DNA of 6,041 nucleotides. Origin: Alphaproteobacteria bacterium. Its GTDB lineage: Bacteria; Pseudomonadota; Alphaproteobacteria; CACIAM-22H2. The translations under genes and the position numbers were made by a program. Below are positions 5,969 to 6,041 of this stretch, in pieces (within the stretch, counting starts at the first letter, position 1; every line of letters begins with the position of its first letter). The notes below the pieces were generated by a model, which did no database searches, was not told where the DNA came from, and saw only the letters and a program-made list of their open reading frames with translations. Location: NCBI GenBank assembly GCA_016869915.1, contig VGDA01000236.1, positions 1 through 6,041 on the forward strand, read 5' to 3'.

Positions 5969-6041
5969 CGCGAGCCGGGCGGCGACAGGCGGCGGTCGAA
6001 GGCCTCGAGGGTCGCCATCACGCGGCCAAGCACGCTGCCCG
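5965..6041 (-). CDS. 3' end of an unidentified convergent gene (partial)
   Basis: On the minus strand the frame entering from the right edge runs 24 codons to a TGA (complement of 5965-5967) and contains LGRVMATLEAFDRRL followed by a short Pro/Ser/Gly tail. All but one of these codons end in G or C and the segment reads like an amphipathic C-terminal helix, both typical of a real protein end here. It would converge on the DUF1501 gene with only 17 bp between stops. Too little is present to name a family, and a chance open frame cannot be excluded over so short a stretch. Confidence 0.5.
   Translation of the reverse strand, partial: GSVLGRVMATLEAFDRRLSPPGSR

Noticed and set aside
1..6041. Mobile elements, CRISPR arrays, tRNA or rRNA genes
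   Set aside because: No transposase or integrase motifs, spaced direct repeats, terminal inverted repeats or structural-RNA signatures were seen on either strand.

Overview
The window is very GC-rich double-stranded bacterial DNA whose genes use G or C at almost every third codon position. The gene families (FAH-family hydrolase, bicupin, ThuA-like protein, DUF1800/DUF1501 pair with Sec and Tat/lipoprotein export signals) and the codon style fit a GC-rich Pseudomonadota chromosome. An alphaproteobacterium (Rhodospirillales/Acetobacteraceae-like) or a GC-rich betaproteobacterium both fit, and the sequence alone does not decide between them. I see no rRNA, tRNA, CRISPR, transposase or phage gene.

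Layout. Bases 1-1853 hold a two-gene minus-strand operon: a cupin-fold protein (975-1853) followed 23 bp later by a fumarylacetoacetate hydrolase (FAH)-family enzyme (13-951). A 130-bp divergent intergenic region (1854-1983) carries the best promoter candidate in the window, facing the operon. On the plus strand a ThuA-like protein (1984-2679) is divergently transcribed. After a weak hairpin comes a second plus-strand unit: a secreted DUF1800 protein (2760-4709, TTG start) and, 11 bp later, a DUF1501 protein with Tat and lipoprotein signals (4721-5947). The last bases (5965-6041) are probably the 3' end of a convergent minus-strand gene cut by the window edge.

How the genes may work together. 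The cupin and FAH genes look like part of a small-molecule catabolic pathway: FAH enzymes hydrolyse or decarboxylate beta-diketo acids or related intermediates, and a cupin often supplies the preceding oxygenation or isomerisation. The divergent ThuA-like gene may belong to the same theme, since ThuA relatives are often linked to sugar metabolism, but this is context only. DUF1800 and DUF1501 genes are recurrent neighbours in many bacteria, and here they form a translationally close pair exported by two different routes. No function is established for that pair as far as I know.

The most notable feature is that the DUF1800 protein appears to contain a carbohydrate-binding module of the CBM60/xylan-binding type (about residues 412-545), inserted between the main body and the C-terminal end of the DUF1800 domain, followed by a methionine-rich linker. 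This suggests that the DUF1800/DUF1501 pair acts on, or anchors to, an extracellular glycan. That is an inference from sequence patterns recognised by eye.
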